A DNA stretch of 64,000 nucleotides from Auritidibacter ignavus. GTDB lineage: Bacteria; Actinomycetota; Actinomycetes; Actinomycetales; Micrococcaceae. The position numbers and the translations under genes were made by a program. Of the stretch, positions 25,662 through 34,166 are shown piece by piece. The stretch's first letter is position 1; each line of letters opens with the position of its first letter. Location of the stretch: positions 32,052 to 96,051 of the forward strand of contig NZ_RDQR01000007.1 in NCBI RefSeq assembly GCF_003703835.1, written 5' to 3'. The notes beneath the pieces were generated by a model that did no database searches, had not been told where the DNA came from, and worked only from the letters and a program-made list of their open reading frames with translations.

Positions 25662-26054
25662 ATGAGTGATGGGCTCAAATGGGTTCGGGTAGAAACAGCT
25701 ATCCCGCGCAACCCGAAAATATTGGAACTGATCGGGTCAAAGGGCGGACACCGTGCGGCAGCCGTCTACATATTCTCCCTGGCATATTCGGGCGAGAATG
25801 GGACGTTCGGGTTCATCCCTAAAGCTGGCCTGCCATTCATTCACGCAACCACCAAAGACGCTAACACGCTCGTGCGCGCCAAGTTGTGGGAGGCCGTGGA
25901 CGGTGGATGGGTGATCCCAGACTGGGACGAATACCAGCCATCAAAGGAGTACATGGAGGAACTGAGCGCCAAGCGGCGGGAGGCCGCAAACGCCAGATGG
26001 TCGCGCCAACACCATAAGGTGGGCGGAATGAAAGTCGTTAGGCAGGGGGCATGA
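25662..26054 (+). CDS. phage replication initiator, winged-helix domain
   Basis: 130 residues. The pattern WVRVETAIPRNPKILELIGSKGGHRAAAVYIFSLAYSGENGTFGFIPKAGLPFI...LWEAVDGGWVIPDWDEYQPSKEYMEELSAKRREAANARW is typical of the N-terminal domain of actinophage replisome-organiser-like proteins. These proteins bind the phage origin, often inside their own coding DNA. Here the iteron-like repeats start right after the stop codon. No helicase or loader gene is obvious nearby. Confidence 0.75.
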   Translation: MSDGLKWVRVETAIPRNPKILELIGSKGGHRAAAVYIFSLAYSGENGTFGFIPKAGLPFIHATTKDANTLVRAKLWEAVDGGWVIPDWDEYQPSKEYMEELSAKRREAANARWSRQHHKVGGMKVVRQGA

Positions 26055-26233
26055 ACACCACCATGAACCATGCAAAATGCAATGCAAAATGCATGCAAGT
26101 TGCAATGCAAAATGCATTCCAAAGTGCAGTGCACCGTGCAATGCAAAATGCTATGCAAGTGCAATGCACGTTAACGTTAACACTCTTAACTCACCTTGGT
26201 TACTTAACTCACCTTCCTAAAAACAACAGTTAA
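26051..26233 (+). CDS. repeat-encoded peptide coupled to the initiator gene
   Basis: The ATG overlaps the initiator stop (ATGA). The peptide contains near-repeats MQVAMQNAFQ and AMQNAMQV, resembling Met-Gln-Asn-Ala tails I know from single-frame phage initiator proteins. It could be the initiator C-terminus that has become a separate ORF, or simply an open frame across origin repeats. Translation is uncertain. Confidence 0.4.
   Translation: MNTTMNHAKCNAKCMQVAMQNAFQSAVHRAMQNAMQVQCTLTLTLLTHLGYLTHLPKNNS
26069..26216. repeat. iteron-like repeats, probable phage replication origin
   Basis: The core GCAATGCAAAATGC occurs three times within about 90 bp (with further partial ATGCAA copies), followed by GTTAACGTTAAC and two exact 13-bp direct repeats CTTAACTCACCTT at 26185-26197 and 26203-26215, spaced 18 bp apart. 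The set sits directly behind the initiator-like gene. Clustered repeats plus a TTAAC-rich stretch next to an initiator is the usual layout of a phage origin; function is inferred. Confidence 0.65.
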
Positions 26234-26339
26234 AGCTCGTCGGCGAAAAAGGTGACCACAGACCGCGTGCGGGCGCGTACGCGAGGCCGAACCACCCGCC
26301 ACGACGCCGTCGAAATGACCAGGAGAAATTGATCGAACC

Positions 26340-26738
26340 ATGGCTTACAAGCTTTCGAACGCGGAAGGAAACGCGCTACACCACTTGGCGATTGCGCTCA
26401 GACCCGACTGGGTGCGCAACCGGCCCGGCCAGGTGTGGCACCAGCGAGTGACCGATAGCACGTTCCCGCACGCTGTTAGCTTCTTGCACACCATTCACGC
26501 GCTGATCGCTTACGCGTCACCGCAAGCTGGGATGCGCACACCAAACCTGTTTCCGCAGTCCGGTGCGCACTGGGACACCACGGTCCCGGCAAGGTCCCAG
26601 GAGTTTTTGCCCAGGTGCCAGGATCACGACTGGGAGCCGGCTACCACGTGCTCAGCGTGCTGGGCTGACGTGAAAGTCGGAGACCGGCCCCGGAACATGA
26701 TCGGAAAACACTACCGGGTCAAACACCGAGACCGCTAA
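26340..26738 (+). CDS. uncharacterised protein with a CxxC motif near the origin
   Basis: 132 residues with a helical first half (LSNAEGNALHHLAIALRPDWVRNRPGQVW) and a C-terminal CQDHDW...TTCSACWADV that could bind zinc. The first half resembles small HTH-like proteins found downstream of initiators in actinophages. AGGAG lies about 12 bases before the ATG. Function unknown. Confidence 0.65.
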   Translation: MAYKLSNAEGNALHHLAIALRPDWVRNRPGQVWHQRVTDSTFPHAVSFLHTIHALIAYASPQAGMRTPNLFPQSGAHWDTTVPARSQEFLPRCQDHDWEPATTCSACWADVKVGDRPRNMIGKHYRVKHRDR

Positions 26739-26901
26739 CACGCACACCATGCCCGAGGACGCACAAAACCGGGCCTAGAATCGACGAACATACCAGAAAC
26801 GACCAGACATCCGACCAGGTTCACGAAAGGCCGCCAGAACGGCGCACAAGAAGACACCAACAAACCATGGTCAACCTCTACAGAAACAAAGGGAAATAAC
26901 C

Positions 26902-27255
26902 ATGAACATCACCACAGAACGAGCGATAGCGAAGAAAATACAACAACTCCGCCTAACACGCGGGTGGACATACCAGGCCCTCGCCGACCGCATGAAAGAA
27001 ATCGGTCACCCTATTGACCCGAGCGGTATTCACAAGACCGAAAAAGCGGGGCGACGGATAACAGTCAACGAACTCATAGGCTACACGCGAGCATTCGACA
27101 TAAGAGTCACCCAACTCCTAGGCGAACCAGAAACACCCCAAGAAATCGCCAAACACCAAAACCACAAAAACCGCGAACGACTCCGCCACATCGCCGAAAC
27201 AGCCCAACACCTATACACCCAAGCACTACAAGACGCCACGGGAGAACAACCATGA
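26902..27255 (+). CDS. XRE-family HTH protein
   Basis: 117 residues with an N-terminal HTH (KIQQLRLTRGWTYQALADRMKEIGHPIDPSGIHKTEKAGRRITVNELIGYTRAFDI) and a basic helical tail. It forms a pair with the next HTH gene through an ATGA overlap. Two regulators at the end of the early operon, before a strong hairpin, may control the switch to late genes; this is inference. Confidence 0.82.
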   Translation: MNITTERAIAKKIQQLRLTRGWTYQALADRMKEIGHPIDPSGIHKTEKAGRRITVNELIGYTRAFDIRVTQLLGEPETPQEIAKHQNHKNRERLRHIAETAQHLYTQALQDATGEQP

Positions 27256-27917
27256 ACATCAACACCAGCCAACTCATCGGTATGAACATAAAGACTTTGC
27301 GCGAAGAGCGCCGTATCACTGCTAAAGAGTTCGGCGAAGAGATGGGGCGACGATTCCCCCGGACAAACAAGAAAGGTGAGAAAGTTACCAAACCCTGGGC
27401 ACCCTCAGGGGTTTACATGATGGAAGCTGGCAAACGTGCGATGGCCGCCGATGAGATGTTGGCAGTAGCTGACATTCTGAACGTAAACCTCATGGCGCTC
27501 TATGACATACCAGAGGCCCTGCCACTAAACGAGATTGAGCACGTAGGGAACGTAACTATCGACTCATACCTCAACATGATCCACGCTGACGGCGAGTCCG
27601 AGCTGTTCATGAAGATCTTTCATGCAGCCGTCCAACTTCTAGGCTCAATACGGCGCACCCAAGACCTGTATGAGCGCTTTATCGAGGAAGTGAAACGCGC
27701 CAGCGAGGACAGTAACGAGCTGATGTCGGCGTTACGCGATCAACAGTTATTTTCGCATAACCGTATCTATTCACAGTTAGAGGAACAAGCGAGCATAAAA
27801 CGGGAACCGTTGCCCACGGACCCTCAAGAGCTAAAGAAACTCATAGATTCTCACGAAACACCACTACTCAAAGCAACGAAAGACATCCTCGAAGAAAACA
27901 AAACAAACACCCAATAA
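27252..27917 (+). CDS. large XRE-family HTH protein
   Basis: 221 residues. HTH near residues 8-65 (NIKTLREERRITAKEFGEEMG...GVYMMEAGKRAMAADEMLAVADILNV) with an inserted basic loop (RTNKKGEKVTKPW), then a long helical C-terminus probably used for oligomerisation. Coupled to the upstream HTH gene and followed by a terminator-like hairpin. Compared with its neighbours its codons are less C/A-skewed, which may point to a separate origin. Confidence 0.82.
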   Translation: MNINTSQLIGMNIKTLREERRITAKEFGEEMGRRFPRTNKKGEKVTKPWAPSGVYMMEAGKRAMAADEMLAVADILNVNLMALYDIPEALPLNEIEHVGNVTIDSYLNMIHADGESELFMKIFHAAVQLLGSIRRTQDLYERFIEEVKRASEDSNELMSALRDQQLFSHNRIYSQLEEQASIKREPLPTDPQELKKLIDSHETPLLKATKDILEENKTNTQ

Positions 27918-27923
27918 AAAACA

Positions 27924-27957
27924 GCCCGGAGAGACACACAAACACGTCTCCCCGGGC
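27924..27957. terminator. terminator hairpin at the end of the early operon
   Basis: GCCCGG-A-GAGAC (loop ACACAAACAC) GTCTC-C-CCGGGC, an 11-bp stem with one mismatch, starts six bases past the HTH stop. An A-run (AATAAAAAACA) precedes it, which would be a U-run for minus-strand transcripts; on the plus strand only CATCCCCCT follows. It may act in both directions. Confidence 0.6.
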
Positions 27958-28042
27958 CATCCCCCTAAAGCATCACACCCAAACAAGAAAAAGGCACAAC
28001 AAATAAGGGCCACACCTGGAGGTATGGTCGCCACAAAAATGA

Positions 28043-28116
28043 CTTAGCGCTAAGCGCTCCTTGCGGTAGATACCGTTTACCGCTACGGGCAGTGGCACCA
28101 TCACTAGCTAGCCACT
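28043..28116. promoter_or_regulatory. cluster of three palindromes/hairpins in a non-coding stretch
   Basis: The 338-bp stretch 27918-28255 holds no convincing gene. It contains CTTAGCGCTAAG (28043-28054), GCGGTA...TACCGC (28063-28083) and AGTGGC...GCCACT (28091-28116) in tandem, followed by a promoter. It could be a regulator binding cluster, a structured RNA or part of the packaging site upstream of terminase. Which of these is not decidable here. Confidence 0.45.
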
Positions 28117-28145
28117 ACAACACCCAGTATACACAAAACGAAAGA

Positions 28146-28174
28146 TTGACAACCACACCGTGGCTAAGATAAAA
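28146..28174 (+). promoter_or_regulatory. sigma70-type promoter for the gene block before terminase
   Basis: Perfect -35 TTGACA at 28146-28151 and ATAAAA at 28169-28174 with 17-bp spacing, between the hairpin cluster and the small genes leading to terminase. This could start late transcription, or serve the lysogen. Confidence 0.6.
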
Positions 28175-28255
28175 CGCACGCGATAATACCAGAAACAACC
28201 AGTCGCACCTGGTATGATAAGGAACACCACAACCACCACCATCAAGGGCTATACG

Positions 28256-28441
28256 ATGCGTGTCACCACACAACACCACTATTCAACCCTCGGCCACCAA
28301 ATGATTGTCATCACCCCAACCGGCACCACCAAAAAATACCCACAAAACTTTCACGTAGCCCACACCGGTTACACCACCCGGCAACTACCCCAACTACTAC
28401 GCCGTATCGCAGACAACCTCACCCAGACCAGTCGCCCATGA
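28256..28441 (+). CDS. small protein, 61 residues
   Basis: MRVTTQHHYSTLGHQMIVIT... RQLPQLLRRIADNL. Weakly amphipathic with a C-terminal helix. AGGG precedes the ATG; the frame is open 14 codons further, but that part is Thr-rich and lacks a ribosome site. Function unknown. Confidence 0.55.
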   Translation: MRVTTQHHYSTLGHQMIVITPTGTTKKYPQNFHVAHTGYTTRQLPQLLRRIADNLTQTSRP

Positions 28442-28512
28442 CCAACCGCACACCATGCTGGTTATGCCAACGACCCGGGACAATCCAAACCAGCCCCGGG
28501 TCCTGGGCTTAA
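28438..28512 (+). CDS. possible cysteine-pair microprotein, 24 residues
   Basis: ATG overlaps the previous stop (ATGA); sequence begins MTNRTPCWLCQRPG with one CxxC. Very short, so support is only coupling and the CxxC pair, which recurs in the next gene. Confidence 0.3.
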   Translation: MTNRTPCWLCQRPGTIQTSPGSWA

Positions 28513-28540
28513 CAGCACTGTATGACAGGAGAAGGAAGTA

Positions 28541-29158
28541 TTGGCCAACACCTGTGACCACGAATGCGAAACACCATGGTGCGACCGGCCAGCACCACAC
28601 ACCACCGTCTGCTACCACTGCGCCAACACGGTCCGTGACCAGTTCGACCAGATCACCACACAAGACCTGTACACCCTCCACCAAGTCGCCATCGGCCAAG
28701 AACAGCCAGCGACAATCAACAAAGAAAAACGAAACACCAGGACCAGTGACGGCGACATCCGGTTCAACATCTGGCAAACCTGGTGGAACCTCACACACCA
28801 CTGGCCAGGGCTCATGGACGCACTACCAGCCCGCAAAGATGCCGCCAAAGTAGTGACCGGTTGCACCAGCGACATGAACCAGGCGCACGCCATCCTGTAC
28901 GGGGAAAACACAGACAAGCTAACCCCCGCTGAAGTTGCCGAAAAAATGCGGGACCACGCGTTCGACGCCCGCACCCCACCCGACCTGTCACAATGGTTCA
29001 AAAACGAGCTAGGAATCCACATCACCGCACGCCGAATACAACAGCTCGTCAAAGACGGCACCATCGAACCAGAAAGGCGCACCAAAGGCGGACACGTCAC
29101 CGTGCGCCCCGTATCCCTATACCGGTACCTGATCCGAAAACAACTACCAAACACCTAG
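28541..29158 (+). CDS. zinc-finger plus HTH protein upstream of terminase
   Basis: 205 residues starting with TTG behind AGGAGAAGGAAG. The N-terminus has a Cys/His cluster (CDHECETPWCDRPAPHTTVCYHC), the C-terminus a helix-turn-helix with a wing (LGIHITARRIQQLVKDGTIEPERRTKGGHVTVRPVSLYRYL). Such proteins are frequent just before the packaging genes in actinophages. Regulating late genes or binding the packaging site is possible; unproven. Confidence 0.75.
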   Translation: MANTCDHECETPWCDRPAPHTTVCYHCANTVRDQFDQITTQDLYTLHQVAIGQEQPATINKEKRNTRTSDGDIRFNIWQTWWNLTHHWPGLMDALPARKDAAKVVTGCTSDMNQAHAILYGENTDKLTPAEVAEKMRDHAFDARTPPDLSQWFKNELGIHITARRIQQLVKDGTIEPERRTKGGHVTVRPVSLYRYLIRKQLPNT

Positions 29159-29165
29159 TTGAAAC

Positions 29166-29174
29166 TGGTACAAT
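29166..29174 (+). promoter_or_regulatory. extended -10 promoter candidate for the lipoprotein gene
   Basis: TGGTACAAT (TGn plus TACAAT) lies in the short gap behind the HTH gene and about 60 bp before the lipoprotein ATG. No good -35 is seen. It would allow expression from the prophage independently of the lytic programme. Confidence 0.4.
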
Positions 29175-29236
29175 ACGAAACAGTGGGTCAACGACCGTGC
29201 CCAAAACCCAGGGACGATCACACTACACTTGAGAAC

Positions 29237-29650
29237 ATGAACACCACCACCACACGCACCCTCACCACCATCAGCCTCATCACACTCGCCCTCACAGGGT
29301 GCACCCAAACCCAAGAAGAACCCACCACACCACAAACCAGCCCAGATACCACCCTGCAAGACAACGCCTACATCCAACAACTAGGCGACCACTACGTCAC
29401 CGGCAACAGGGAAGAACTACTCCATATCGGCTACGAACACGTGTGCTACCTCCTCGAAGAACAACAAACCATCAACGGGCGAGTCATCCAAGGAACCATC
29501 AGTAGCACAGCCGACAACAACGACATACAACCCTACACAGCCGGACGAATCGTCGAAGCCTCCACCGACTACCTCTGCCCTGAAGTACAAAACAACTTCG
29601 AACCAGACGTCTACCAAACCGGCCCATACAAAAACAAAACATTCTACTAA
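29237..29650 (+). CDS. phage-encoded lipoprotein, DUF732-like
   Basis: 137 residues. The N-terminus is a lipoprotein signal: TTISLITLALTGC with the lipobox Leu-Thr-Gly-Cys. After a Thr/Pro-rich linker comes a small domain (YIQQLGDHYVTGNREELLHIGYEHVCYLLEE ... IVEASTDYLCP) with two Cys, resembling DUF732 of actinobacteria. Placed just before terminase it is a plausible lysogenic-conversion or superinfection-exclusion protein exposed outside the membrane. Confidence 0.75.
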   Translation: MNTTTTRTLTTISLITLALTGCTQTQEEPTTPQTSPDTTLQDNAYIQQLGDHYVTGNREELLHIGYEHVCYLLEEQQTINGRVIQGTISSTADNNDIQPYTAGRIVEASTDYLCPEVQNNFEPDVYQTGPYKNKTFY

Positions 29651-29672
29651 GCCGCACGCCCAGGAGGTGACC

Positions 29673-30122
29673 GTGGCAAAACACAAACCAACGCCACGCA
29701 CCTACCCCAAAGAAGTGCGCGAACAAGCCATCCACTACTGGACCACCCTAGGCCCCAGCGAAGCAGCCAAAAAAACCGGCATCGCACGATCAACAATCAA
29801 CCGGTGGGCCAAACAAGCCGGGGCACAAAAAACACCAAACAACACCACAAGGGCCGCCACCAAAGCACGACTAGAAAAAATACGGGCACTCAGAACACAA
29901 GAAGCCCTCGCCACCATGGAAACCGCAGTCCGGTTACGCCAACAAATGGACACCTCAGACTGGGACTCCAGACAAAAACGCGACCAAATGACCGCGTACG
30001 GTATCGCCATCGACAAATCCCAACAACTAGAACGCTTCGACGATGACGGCGGGATATCCGACACCATCAGCCTCATAGAGATGATCGCCGACAAACTCGG
30101 CATACCCAACGACACCAAATAA
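29673..30122 (+). CDS. terminase small subunit-like HTH protein
   Basis: 149 residues from the GTG spaced five bases after AGGAGG. An N-terminal HTH (YPKEVREQAIHYWTTLGPSEAAKKTGIARSTINRWAKQAG), then a helical region and DGGISDTISLIEMIADKLGIP. Size, HTH and position 23 bp before the large subunit support TerS, which recognises the packaging site. Confidence 0.8.
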   Translation: MAKHKPTPRTYPKEVREQAIHYWTTLGPSEAAKKTGIARSTINRWAKQAGAQKTPNNTTRAATKARLEKIRALRTQEALATMETAVRLRQQMDTSDWDSRQKRDQMTAYGIAIDKSQQLERFDDDGGISDTISLIEMIADKLGIPNDTK

Positions 30123-30145
30123 CAAAACAAGGGGGGGTGAACCGC

Positions 30146-31447
30146 ATGCCCACACTCGACGGGCTCCTCTCCCCTAAGCAACACCAGTACCTCACCGGAT
30201 CTCACCACCGCGTCAACCTCACCACCGGCGCCATCCGGTCCGGAAAAACACTCGTCACACTCATCCGCTGGGTAACCTTCATCATCAGGGCACCACGCGG
30301 CGGCGAACTCATCATGGTCGGGCGCACACGCGACAGTGTGTGGCGAAACTGTGTGAGCGTCCTCCAAGACCCCAACCTGTTCGGACCCATCGCCACACAA
30401 GTCAAAGGCAACTACGGGGCACCCACAATCAACGCGTTAGGGCGCACCATCCACATTATTGGCGCCTCCGACGCCAAAGCAGAAAAAACCATTCGCGGCC
30501 TCACCGTGTCCGGCGCGTACGTTGACGAGCTCACCACCATCGACGAACAATTCTTCACCCAACTGTTAGGGCGCATGTCCGTGCCCGGGGCCAAACTGTT
30601 CGCCTCCACCAACCCTGAAGGGCCAGCGCACTGGGCGAAAACAAAATTCATAGACCGCATCGGTGGAGACCTCAAAGACTGGGGGCACTGGGCGTTCACC
30701 ATCGACGACAACCCATCCCTAGAAGAAACCTACAAGAATTCGATCAAAAAAGAATTCACCGGAGTCTGGTACGAACGATTCATTGAGGGCAAATGGGTCG
30801 CCGGCGAAGGCGCCATCTTCAACATGTGGGACCCGCAACACCACATTATTCGTTGGGACGAACTGCCACCTATGGCCGAACTCCTAGCCGTCGGAGTGGA
30901 CTACGGTACATCCAACGCCACCGCCGCAATCAGCCTTGGTATAGGACTCGACGGTGACCTGTACGCGCTCCACGAATGGTCACACTCTGGACGCGACACC
31001 CGGCAACCACTCACCGACGCACAACTAGCAAACCATTTAGAAACCTGGCTGGCCATCCCACACGCACCAGACGACCCGCGCACCCCACGCCACATCATCC
31101 TCGACCCGTCCGCCGCCAGCTTCCACACCGAACTGGCCACCAGGGGCACGCACGCCACACCAGCAGACAACAACGTGCTGTACGGCATCCGCACCCTAGC
31201 GTCCCTCCTATCCCAGGGCCGACTACATGTGGCAGACACGTGCAAAACGCTAATCGAAGAAATGCCCGGCTACGCGTGGGACCCGAAAGCCACCGAGAAC
31301 GGTGAAGACAAACCCATCAAACGCGCCGACCACGCTATAGACGCACTACGCTACGCGGTCGTCACCACAGAACAACACTGGAAACCAATACACGTCAGAC
31401 AAACAAAACAACGCCCAGGGGAAGGAGAACAACATGCCATTGCCTGA
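30146..31447 (+). CDS. terminase large subunit
   Basis: 433 residues (ATG 30146 after a G-rich ribosome site). ATPase: Walker A GAIRSGKT at 28-35, Walker B in VSGAYVDELTT near 125, coupling motif FASTNPEGPAHW. Nuclease: VGVDYGTS, ILDPSA and RADHAIDALRYAV provide the acidic metal-binding residues. It resembles the PBSX/phage terminase_3 group. The stop overlaps the portal gene by 14 bp. Confidence 0.95.
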   Translation: MPTLDGLLSPKQHQYLTGSHHRVNLTTGAIRSGKTLVTLIRWVTFIIRAPRGGELIMVGRTRDSVWRNCVSVLQDPNLFGPIATQVKGNYGAPTINALGRTIHIIGASDAKAEKTIRGLTVSGAYVDELTTIDEQFFTQLLGRMSVPGAKLFASTNPEGPAHWAKTKFIDRIGGDLKDWGHWAFTIDDNPSLEETYKNSIKKEFTGVWYERFIEGKWVAGEGAIFNMWDPQHHIIRWDELPPMAELLAVGVDYGTSNATAAISLGIGLDGDLYALHEWSHSGRDTRQPLTDAQLANHLETWLAIPHAPDDPRTPRHIILDPSAASFHTELATRGTHATPADNNVLYGIRTLASLLSQGRLHVADTCKTLIEEMPGYAWDPKATENGEDKPIKRADHAIDALRYAVVTTEQHWKPIHVRQTKQRPGEGEQHAIA

Positions 31448-32972
31448 AACCTCCATACCCTGGCCACCCAAACAACACGAACCCGCCTACCAGGCCATGC
31501 GAGTCCACGACGCCTGGTACACCGGCAACACCGACGCCCTGTCCAGCGAATACGCGGGAACCCTACGGCCACGCAACCGCCCATTACAGTACGCCGGCGG
31601 AATGATCGGCGCCGTCTCCAGAATGTTCTGGGGCAAACCCGCACCAGCCGGAGAAACCCGCACCCGCCTACACGTGCCCGTCCCAGCAGACCTCGCCACC
31701 ATCAGCGCCGACCTGCTCTTCTCCGAAGCCCCACGCATCCTGTTAGACGAGGACGCGCCAGAACACATGAAAACACGGGTAGACCAGGTCGCCAACACCC
31801 CGACCATGCACTCCACACTGTTAGAAGCAGCAGAAGTAGCCGCCGCACTGTGTGGCGTGTACTTGCGAGCCGTGTGGGACACCAGCTTCACCGACCACGT
31901 GATGGTGGATGTGGTGCACCCGGACCGGGCCTACCCAGAATTCAGGTGGGGTGTGCTCACCGCTGTCACATTCTGGACCGTCCTGGAAGACACTGACACG
32001 CGTGTGGTGTACCGTCACCTCGAACGACACGAACCGGGCGTGATCTTGCACGGCCTATATAAGGGAGACCATTCGCATTTGGGCCAACAGGTTCCGCTCG
32101 TCGACCACCCCGACACGGCATGGTTGGCTGACGTGGTGGACAGCGAGTCCGGTATTCCCACCGGTGAGACCACACTCACCGCCACCTATATCCCGAACAT
32201 GATGCCCTCCCGGGTGTGGCGGACCAGCCACCAGCTGGCACCCCTTGGCCGGTCAGACTATGAGGGGGTCGAACCATTATTCGATGCCCTGGACGAAACA
32301 TATTCGTCGTGGATGCGCGATATTCGGTTGGCTAAAGCCCGGCTGATTGTCCCAAATTCTATGCTAGAAACACGTGGCCCAGGGCGCGGGACCGTCTTTG
32401 ATGCGGACCGTGAGATCTATGATGGCATGGACTTTCTCGGGTCCATGCAACAAACACCCACCATTGAAGCCCACCAGTTTGGGATACGCCATGAGGAGCA
32501 CCGGAGCACGGCGTTAGAGCTGGTGCGCGCAATCCTGCGAAGTGCAGGCTATTCGCCCTCAACTTTTGGTGATGACCCGATGGCCGTGTCTACTACGGCA
32601 ACCGAGGTGAAGGCCCGCGAAAACATGTCGAAACGCACCAGGGCCAAAAAGACCAGGTACTGGTCGTCACGGTTGGGGCCATTCATTCAAACAGTGTTGA
32701 ACATTGACGCCACCATTTACGGGGGCGAACGCTACGACACACCGCCACAAGTGAAATTCCAAGAAACCATCCAACAAGACCAACACGAGCTGGCACAAAC
32801 AGCCAAGGACCTGCGCGTCGCAGAGGTCGCCTCAACCGACACGATGGTGCGCATGCTCCACCCGAACTGGGACCGTGACGCCGTCAACGACGAAGTCCAA
32901 AAGATTGTGGCAGAACGCGCCACCGACTACCCGATAGTTGACCCTGGGACACTGTACCGGGCAGATAACTAA
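31434..32972 (+). CDS. portal protein (SPP1 gp6-like)
   Basis: 512 residues. It carries features of the SPP1-type portal family: PLQYAGGMIGAVSRMFWGKP, LATISADLLFSEAPRIL, the AALCGVYLRAVWDTSFTDHVMVDVVHPDRAYPEFRWG core and DETYSSWMRDIRLAKARLIVPNSML. It forms the dodecameric DNA gate at the head vertex. A strong AAGGAG lies before the ATG inside the end of terL. Confidence 0.92.
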   Translation: MPLPETSIPWPPKQHEPAYQAMRVHDAWYTGNTDALSSEYAGTLRPRNRPLQYAGGMIGAVSRMFWGKPAPAGETRTRLHVPVPADLATISADLLFSEAPRILLDEDAPEHMKTRVDQVANTPTMHSTLLEAAEVAAALCGVYLRAVWDTSFTDHVMVDVVHPDRAYPEFRWGVLTAVTFWTVLEDTDTRVVYRHLERHEPGVILHGLYKGDHSHLGQQVPLVDHPDTAWLADVVDSESGIPTGETTLTATYIPNMMPSRVWRTSHQLAPLGRSDYEGVEPLFDALDETYSSWMRDIRLAKARLIVPNSMLETRGPGRGTVFDADREIYDGMDFLGSMQQTPTIEAHQFGIRHEEHRSTALELVRAILRSAGYSPSTFGDDPMAVSTTATEVKARENMSKRTRAKKTRYWSSRLGPFIQTVLNIDATIYGGERYDTPPQVKFQETIQQDQHELAQTAKDLRVAEVASTDTMVRMLHPNWDRDAVNDEVQKIVAERATDYPIVDPGTLYRADN

Positions 32973-33002
32973 ACACCACAACACCACACAACGGGGGCTG
33001 GC

Positions 33003-34160
33003 ATGGTCATCAAATGGACACCACCGGCCGCCACACCACTGAACGAACTCGTCGAAGACATTGCGCACAGGGTGGCCAGCGCGTACGCGCAAGCAGAACA
33101 CCAGCTGATCGTAGAACTAGCGAACAAGCCACCGGAAACACTCGGGTGGGATGCACAAAACTGGCGGACACTACAAAAAGGCAGGGTCACCGCCGACACC
33201 CTTGTCAAACATTTAGAAAACATCACCGGCGACGAAATCCGGCTCCTGATCGAACGGGCACAACAAGAAGGGTTAGCTTCAGCGCTCGCACAGCTACGGT
33301 CACTACCACTCGGTGACCTGATGACAGGGAGCATGGCGCCGGCCGCCTACAGCATCGCCTCAGACCTACACAGCGCACTGACTGATGTGCGGGCAAGAAT
33401 ATTGCGTGCACCAGACGACATTTACCGGAGCATCATTGGTGACAGTGTGCTTCATGCTGTGGTGGCTGGGGGTAACCGTGAACGCGACCAGGCCAGGCCG
33501 TGGCGGGAACTCATCAACCGTGGTATCACCGGGTTTACGGACCGGGCCGGGCGTCGTTGGAACCTGGCCTCCTATGTGGAAATGGCGTCACGGACCGCCA
33601 CGGCACGAGCATACCGGGCACAACACGAACACACCATGAAAAACAACGGTGTCCGGTTCTGCAAGATCGTGGGCGGTAACGACATGTGCGAACAGTGCGG
33701 GCCATGGGCGAACCGTGTTCTCGCCATGGACGGCACACCAGCAGGCACCTACCACCTGGACAGCATGGTGGACGACAGTGTTGTGACCATCAACGTGGAC
33801 GCCACCATCGAAGACGCCAGAACGAACGGGCTATTCCACCCAAACTGTCGGTGCATCCAGGTCGCCTACCTGCCAGGGGTCGAACCCGTGATACAGGCCC
33901 CAACATACGATGCCGGGCTGGAGAAAGAGCGCGACCGGCTCCGACACCTAGAACGCGAAACACGGCGAGCAAAACGCGAAATGCTCATCACACCGTCACC
34001 AGAAACTGCGACCAGAATCCAACAGTTAGACAACATGATCCAAGACCATGTCGAAAAAACTGGACTCAACCGCAAACGGTACCGCGAAAACCTAAACCTC
34101 GGACACAAACCGGCCAGAAGAAAACGACCACCACAACCCAATCGTTTACCCAGGAGGTAA
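33003..34160 (+). CDS. minor capsid protein (phage_min_cap2 / MuF-like)
   Basis: 385 residues, downstream of portal. The segment MASRTATARAYRAQHEHTMKNNGVRFCKIVGGNDMCEQCGPWANRVLAMDG ... NGLFHPNCRCIQVAYLPG is the conserved Cys/His part of this family, thought to be carried in the head and sometimes ejected with DNA. The C-terminal region is a charged coiled coil with a basic end (RRKRPPQPNRLPRR). Confidence 0.88.
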   Translation: MVIKWTPPAATPLNELVEDIAHRVASAYAQAEHQLIVELANKPPETLGWDAQNWRTLQKGRVTADTLVKHLENITGDEIRLLIERAQQEGLASALAQLRSLPLGDLMTGSMAPAAYSIASDLHSALTDVRARILRAPDDIYRSIIGDSVLHAVVAGGNRERDQARPWRELINRGITGFTDRAGRRWNLASYVEMASRTATARAYRAQHEHTMKNNGVRFCKIVGGNDMCEQCGPWANRVLAMDGTPAGTYHLDSMVDDSVVTINVDATIEDARTNGLFHPNCRCIQVAYLPGVEPVIQAPTYDAGLEKERDRLRHLERETRRAKREMLITPSPETATRIQQLDNMIQDHVEKTGLNRKRYRENLNLGHKPARRKRPPQPNRLPRR

Positions 34161-34166
34161 CCACAC

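Noticed and set aside
26069..26216. CRISPR-like spacing of short repeats
   Set aside because: The repeats are 13-14 bp, partly overlapping, without regular unique spacers and without cas genes; an origin fits better.
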